From: Sphingomonas immobilis
GTDB lineage: Bacteria > Pseudomonadota > Alphaproteobacteria > Sphingomonadales > Sphingomonadaceae
Direction of reading: 5' to 3'
Assembly: GCF_030580995.1 (NCBI RefSeq)
Contig: NZ_JAUQSZ010000018.1
Location: 30,329 to 94,328 of the forward strand
DNA: 64,000 nucleotides
The notes under the pieces were generated by a model. It was given only the letters and a program-made list of their open reading frames with translations, did no database searches and was not told the origin of the DNA. Shown piece after piece: positions 59,434 through 64,000 of the stretch (the stretch's first letter is position 1; every line of letters begins with the position of its first letter). Position numbers and translations under genes: made by a program.

Positions 59434-60110
59434 AGCGGTTCTGGAAAGAGGTGACGGTCGACGCGACCCGCGGCGTGCGGCTCGACGGCAAGCCGTTGCG
59501 GACGCCCGGTCGCGTGCCGCTGCTGCTGCCGAGCGATGCGCTGGCGGAAGGCGTTGCAGAGGAATGGCGCGCGTGCGGCGCGACGGTCGATCCGCGCGCG
59601 ATGCCGCTGACGGGGCTCGCCAATGCCGCGATCGACCGGATCGCGCCCGACCCCGCCACGTTCGCCGCCGGGCTGGCCGAATATGCCGAGAGCGACCTGC
59701 TCTGCTACCGCGCCGATGAACCGGAGGAGCTGGCGGAGCGCCAGACGGCGGCGTGGGATCCGATCCTGGACTGGGCGCGGACGCGCTACGACGTGCATTT
59801 CGAGACCGTGACGGGCGTGATGCACGTGCCCCAGCCGCCCGCGACGCTGGCGCGGCTGGCCGAGGCGGTGGCGGCGCGCGGGGCCTTCGAGCTCGCCGCG
59901 CTGTCGCCGCTCGTCACCGTGACGGGATCGCTGGTGCTGGCGCTCGCGCTGGCCGAAGGCGCGGCGGATGCGGAGACGGTGTGGGCCGCGAGCCACGTCG
60001 ACGAGGATTTCCAGGCTGATCGCTGGGGCCGCGACCCGCTGGCCGAGGATGCGCTGGCGGTGCGCCGCGCAGATTTCGACGCAGGGGTGCGGCTGCTCAG
60101 CCTGATTTGA
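59430..60110 (+). CDS. ATP12-family F1-ATPase assembly chaperone
   Basis: 226 residues. Features of the family: KRFWKEVTVDATRGVRLDGK, LDGKPLRTPGR, LAEYAESDLLCYRADEP and AAWDPILDWARTRYDV. ATP12 holds the alpha subunit of F1 until the hexamer forms; it occurs in mitochondria and alphaproteobacteria, supporting the taxonomic call. It ends the overlapping chain begun by crcB. Its last 14 bases overlap the end of the convergent gmk gene. Confidence 0.9.
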   Translation: MKRFWKEVTVDATRGVRLDGKPLRTPGRVPLLLPSDALAEGVAEEWRACGATVDPRAMPLTGLANAAIDRIAPDPATFAAGLAEYAESDLLCYRADEPEELAERQTAAWDPILDWARTRYDVHFETVTGVMHVPQPPATLARLAEAVAARGAFELAALSPLVTVTGSLVLALALAEGAADAETVWAASHVDEDFQADRWGRDPLAEDALAVRRADFDAGVRLLSLI

Positions 60111-60753
60111 GCAGGTGGCGGATGAAGCCGATCAGACCGGTCTGGCGTGAGCGCTTGATGCGCTCGGCCGCGAGGATGGTCTTCACGTGCGCGAAACACT
60201 GTTCGACATCGTCGTTGACGAGGACGTAGTCGTAGCCGTCCCAGTGGCTGACCTCGTTGGCGGCGCGGTCCATGCGGGCGTCGATCACCGCCTGCGTATC
60301 GGTGGCGCGGCGCTCGAGCCGCTCGCGCAGTTCGGGCATCGACGGCGGCAGGATGAACACTCGGACGACGTCGCCGCCGGCGAGCTGGTGGAGCTGCTGC
60401 GCGCCCTGCCAGTCGATGTCGAACAGGATGTCGCGGCCCTGTTCGAGCACGTTCCAGACCTGCGCCTTGGGCGTGCCGTAGCGGTGGCCGAAGACGTGCG
60501 CCCATTCCAGAAATTCGTGATTCGCGACCATCTCGCGGAATGTCTCGAGATCGACGAAATGATAGTCGACCCCGTCCGTTTCGCCCGGGCGGATCGGCCG
60601 CGTGGTGTAGGACACCGACATGCCGAGTTCGGGTTCGTCGGCGAGCAGTTTGCGCGCGATCGTCGATTTGCCCGCGCCCGAAGGCGAGGACAGGACGAAC
60701 AGGACGCCGCGGCGCTTGAAGCCGTGCGGATCGGAAGGTGGGGACGCGACCAT
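60097..60753 (-). CDS. gmk: Guanylate kinase
   Basis: 218 residues. P-loop VLSSPSGAGKSTIARKLL, then SVSYTTRPIRPGETDGVDYH (the GMP-binding region), HEFLEWAHVFGHRYGTP and DIDWQGAQQL. It makes GDP from GMP. The stop overlaps the 3' end of the ATP12 gene by 14 bases on the opposite strand. ATG 60753; the next leftward gene at 60805-61026 lies upstream of it. Confidence 0.96.
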   Translation of the reverse strand: MVASPPSDPHGFKRRGVLFVLSSPSGAGKSTIARKLLADEPELGMSVSYTTRPIRPGETDGVDYHFVDLETFREMVANHEFLEWAHVFGHRYGTPKAQVWNVLEQGRDILFDIDWQGAQQLHQLAGGDVVRVFILPPSMPELRERLERRATDTQAVIDARMDRAANEVSHWDGYDYVLVNDDVEQCFAHVKTILAAERIKRSRQTGLIGFIRHLLKSG

Positions 60754-60804
60754 GCGCGCTAGTGCCGCGCAGGGCCCGTCCCCGTCAACCCGCTAGTGTC
60801 CCGG

Positions 60805-61026
60805 TCAGATGCCGGTCGGTGCGGTGCCGAGCGCCGCGTCCTTGAGCTTGCCGATGCCGCGCAGCACCAGCCAGCCGGTCGCGAAGGTGATGGCGAGCGG
60901 CACGACCGTGCGGATCGCCATCGCCGCGACCGCGCCGCCGATCGCGCCGTCCAGGGTCGAATCGTCGCCGTCGCGGCCGTCGATCGCGCTGCCGATCGCC
61001 GCGCCGAGCAAAGTGCTGAATTTCAT
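60805..61026 (-). CDS. Small Gly-rich membrane protein, unidentified
   Basis: 73 residues from ATG 61026, with AAGGGG upstream. It starts with a glycine-zipper-like segment (FSTLLGAAIGSAIDGRDGDD, then LDGAIGGAVAAMAIRTVVP) and a helix ITFATGWLVLRGIGK. It probably sits in a membrane as an oligomer. No known family. It may be read with gmk, whose ATG is 51 bases downstream of this stop. Confidence 0.7.
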   Translation of the reverse strand: MKFSTLLGAAIGSAIDGRDGDDSTLDGAIGGAVAAMAIRTVVPLAITFATGWLVLRGIGKLKDAALGTAPTGI

Positions 61027-61083
61027 GTGATAGTCCCCTTTCGAGGAGCAGGACGCGCGAGGGGAGCGGAGGTTCCCCCCTAA

Positions 61084-61165
61084 CCCGTTCGGGCTGAGCC
61101 TGTCGAAGCCCTGCCCTTTCTTCGTGCCAAGAAATGCAGCCCTTCGACAAGCTCAGGGCGAACGG
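61084..61165. repeat. Inverted pair of family B repeats, right of the small Gly-rich gene
   Basis: Left unit 61084-61113 (GGGCTGAGCCTGTCGAAGCC) and right unit 61136-61165 (CCCTTCGACAAGCTCAGGGC) face each other around 22 bases. The pair sits eight bases from the end of fumC and would form a hairpin in the fumC transcript, so it may double as its terminator. Confidence 0.75.
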
Positions 61166-61173
61166 ACGAGAAG

Positions 61174-62562
<1,389 letters not shown>

Positions 62563-62570
62563 AACAACCT

Positions 62571-62655
62571 CCGTTCGCCCTGAGCCTGTCGAAGGGCTGC
62601 TTTATCTTCTCGCGGGAAGAAAAAGGACAGGGCTTCGACAGGCTCAGCCCGAACG
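62571..62655. repeat. Inverted pair of family B repeats, upstream of fumC
   Basis: Left unit 62571-62599 (CCGTTCGCCCTGAGCCTGTC) and right unit 62628-62655 (GGCTTCGACAGGCTCAGCCC) face each other around 28 bases. It occupies the whole gap between fumC and sspB, overlapping the region just before the fumC ribosome site, so it may affect fumC expression. Confidence 0.75.
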
Positions 62656-62671
62656 TATCAGAGGCGACGCC

Positions 62672-63154
62672 TCACTTCTTTCTTTTGAAGTCCACCGACA
62701 CGACGTTCGAGCCGTCTTCGACCGGGGCGGCGGCGGGGCCGTCGTTTTCGGCTTCGTCGTGCGGATCGGGGCCGTCGGGGCCTTCCTGCGCCTGGAAGCG
62801 GAGTTCGAAGTTCACCGCCGGATCGTGGAAGCCGGTGATCGCCGAATAGGGGATCAGCAGTTTCGACGGAATCTGGTTGAAGCTGAGCCCCACCGAGAAT
62901 TTCGACTCGTCCACCAGCAGATCCCAGAAGCGGTTCTGCATGACGATGGTCATCTCGTCCGGGAATCGCTCGATCAGGCGCTGCGGGATGTCGACTCCGG
63001 GCGCCTGCGTCTTGAAGGTGATGTAGAAATGGTGGTCGCCCGGCAGGCCGCCGTTTTCCGCCACCGAGCCCAGCACGCGGCCGACGACGGCGCGCAGGGC
63101 CTCCTGCACGATCTCGTCGTAGGGAATCAGGCTGTCGGGCAGTCCGTCGCTCAT
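62672..63154 (-). CDS. sspB: SspB-type ClpXP adaptor (alphaproteobacterial)
   Basis: 160 residues from ATG 63154, with AAGG just upstream (an ATG at 63181 is less likely). Core strands DHHFYITFKTQAPGVDIPQR and NRFWDLLVDESKFSVGLSF form the tag-binding groove. An acidic linker follows and the tail NVVSVDFKRKK is the ClpX-binding motif. It delivers ssrA-tagged proteins to ClpXP. It is divergent from hisB across 84 bases. Confidence 0.92.
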   Translation of the reverse strand: MSDGLPDSLIPYDEIVQEALRAVVGRVLGSVAENGGLPGDHHFYITFKTQAPGVDIPQRLIERFPDEMTIVMQNRFWDLLVDESKFSVGLSFNQIPSKLLIPYSAITGFHDPAVNFELRFQAQEGPDGPDPHDEAENDGPAAAPVEDGSNVVSVDFKRKK

Positions 63155-63238
63155 CGGCCTTGGGTAGCTTTCTTTGGGCATTGGTCAAGATTGGGCGGTC
63201 AAGATTGCATGAGTCGACACGGTCGCTATGGAGGCGCG

Positions 63239-63826
63239 ATGCGCACCGCGACCATCTCGCGCTCCACCAAGGAGACGTCGATCGACGTGACCGTCAACCT
63301 CGACGGCACCGGCACCTATGAGGTTTCGACGGGGATCGGGTTTCTCGATCACATGCTGGAGCAACTCTCGCGACATTCGCTGATCGATCTCAGCGTTAAG
63401 GCGATCGGCGATCTGCATATCGACCAGCATCACACCACCGAGGACACCGGCATCGCCATCGGCGAGGCGGTGGCCAAGGCGCTCGGCGACAAGAAGGGCA
63501 TCGTGCGCTACGGCGACGCGCTGTCGCCGATGGACGAGACGCTGACCCGCGTCGCGCTCGATATTTCGGGGCGGCCGTATCTGGTGTGGAAGTGCAGCTT
63601 CTCGCAGCCGCGCCTCGGCGAGATGGATACCGAGCTGTTCGGCCACTGGTTCCACAGCTTTGCGGGGTCGGCCGGGCTGACGCTGCACGTCGAGACGCTG
63701 TACGGCGAGAACAACCACCATATCATCGAGAGCGCTTTCAAGGGCCTCGCCCGCGCCTTGCGCAAGGCTGTGGAGATCGACGCGCGCAAGGCGGATGCGA
63801 TTCCGTCGACGAAGGGGGTGCTCTAA
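63239..63826 (+). CDS. hisB: Imidazoleglycerol-phosphate dehydratase
   Basis: 195 residues from ATG 63239, with GGAGG close upstream. Monofunctional type. Two HHxxE-type metal motifs are seen (DQHHTTEDTGIAIGE and ENNHHIIESAFKGLARAL), binding Mn at the active site, plus GFLDHMLEQLSRHS. It makes imidazole-acetol phosphate in histidine synthesis. hisH and hisA commonly follow, but the window ends first. Confidence 0.96.
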   Translation: MRTATISRSTKETSIDVTVNLDGTGTYEVSTGIGFLDHMLEQLSRHSLIDLSVKAIGDLHIDQHHTTEDTGIAIGEAVAKALGDKKGIVRYGDALSPMDETLTRVALDISGRPYLVWKCSFSQPRLGEMDTELFGHWFHSFAGSAGLTLHVETLYGENNHHIIESAFKGLARALRKAVEIDARKADAIPSTKGVL

Positions 63827-63830
63827 TGAG

Positions 63831-63852
63831 CCCCTCCCCTTCAGGGGAGGGG
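63831..63852 (+). terminator. GC-rich hairpin after hisB
   Basis: Perfect 10-bp stem CCCCTCCCCT (63831-63840) and AGGGGAGGGG (63843-63852) with a two-base loop. It is nearly identical to the stem at 26339-26360 but lacks the T-run. The hisB stop is four bases earlier. It could be a repeated hairpin element and not a true end of transcription if hisH follows. Confidence 0.55.
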
Positions 63853-63900
63853 TTGGGGTGGGGCCGCGCCGCAAGCGTCGGCCTCTGCGAGAACTGGGCC

Positions 63901-64000
63901 GCCCCCCGCCCCCCCCCCCCCTGGGGGGGGGGGGGGTGAGGGGGGCTTCCGCCGGTCTGCTTGTGGCGCGGGGTTTTTTTTTCTCTTTTTCTTCGTAGGG
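63901..64000. other. Homopolymer-rich, probably unreliable end sequence
   Basis: A run of about 13 C, one T and about 14 G (63909-63936), then a run of nine T (63974-63982) and a pyrimidine-rich tail. Nothing like it occurs elsewhere in the window. It looks like error at the end of an assembled contig. No gene can be called after hisB. Confidence 0.6.

Overview
The window is high-GC DNA from an alphaproteobacterium, most likely a sphingomonad. The call rests on gene content: a 41-residue L36 without zinc cysteines, an SspB with a ClpX-binding tail, an ATP12-type F1 chaperone, FixL/FixJ with a haem-PAS sensor, PrsD/PrsE-like type I secretion inside an exopolysaccharide cluster, and many short palindromic intergenic repeats. 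No rRNA, tRNA, CRISPR array, phage or classical IS transposase was seen.

Positions 1-23226 form an extracellular polysaccharide region. It holds glycosyltransferases (GT4, GT2), three acyltransferase-3 membrane proteins, a Wzx-type flippase, an undecaprenyl-phosphate sugar-phosphotransferase, a UDP-glucuronate decarboxylase (UDP-xylose supply), a type I secretion ATPase and adaptor, a SleB-like wall hydrolase and two paralogous GH26-like glycanases. One glycanase carries a Tat-type signal; the other carries a long RTX tail and no signal peptide, so it should leave through the type I system encoded between them. A translationally coupled trio (1275-4299: polytopic membrane protein, SMR/EamA-type flippase, HAD-UbiA fusion) looks like a compact lipid-linked pentose donor module. 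Transferases build repeat units on a lipid carrier, the flippase exports them, acyltransferases decorate them, and the glycanases probably trim or release product.

Positions 23358-31212 are mixed metabolism: homogentisate pathway genes (hppD, hmgA, a MarR regulator), rpmJ plus a HAD phosphatase, a lipoprotein coupled to an M14 carboxypeptidase, YdeI-like and dienelactone-hydrolase genes, and gpmA. Positions 31488-34498 carry divergent fixJ/fixL with a degenerate receiver protein beside fixJ. Positions 34501-39547 encode peptidases (M19, M28, M48) and a DsbA-like oxidoreductase. Positions 39805-48811 hold rne, an amidase, PBP1A, prfB and a probably exported methyltransferase. Positions 48840-51545 hold radC, thyA, folA and ribF.

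Positions 51546-56398 are a repeat-rich accessory stretch. Its centrepiece is a 412-bp unit with a GIY-YIG nuclease ORF between perfect 31-bp inverted termini. A 108-bp unit between hppD and hmgA shares its ends and subterminal sequence and looks like a non-autonomous derivative. Positions 56399-60110 are a chain of six overlapping genes (crcB to an ATP12 chaperone) converging on gmk. The window ends with fumC, sspB and hisB. The last ~100 bases are homopolymer-rich and look like a low-quality contig edge.
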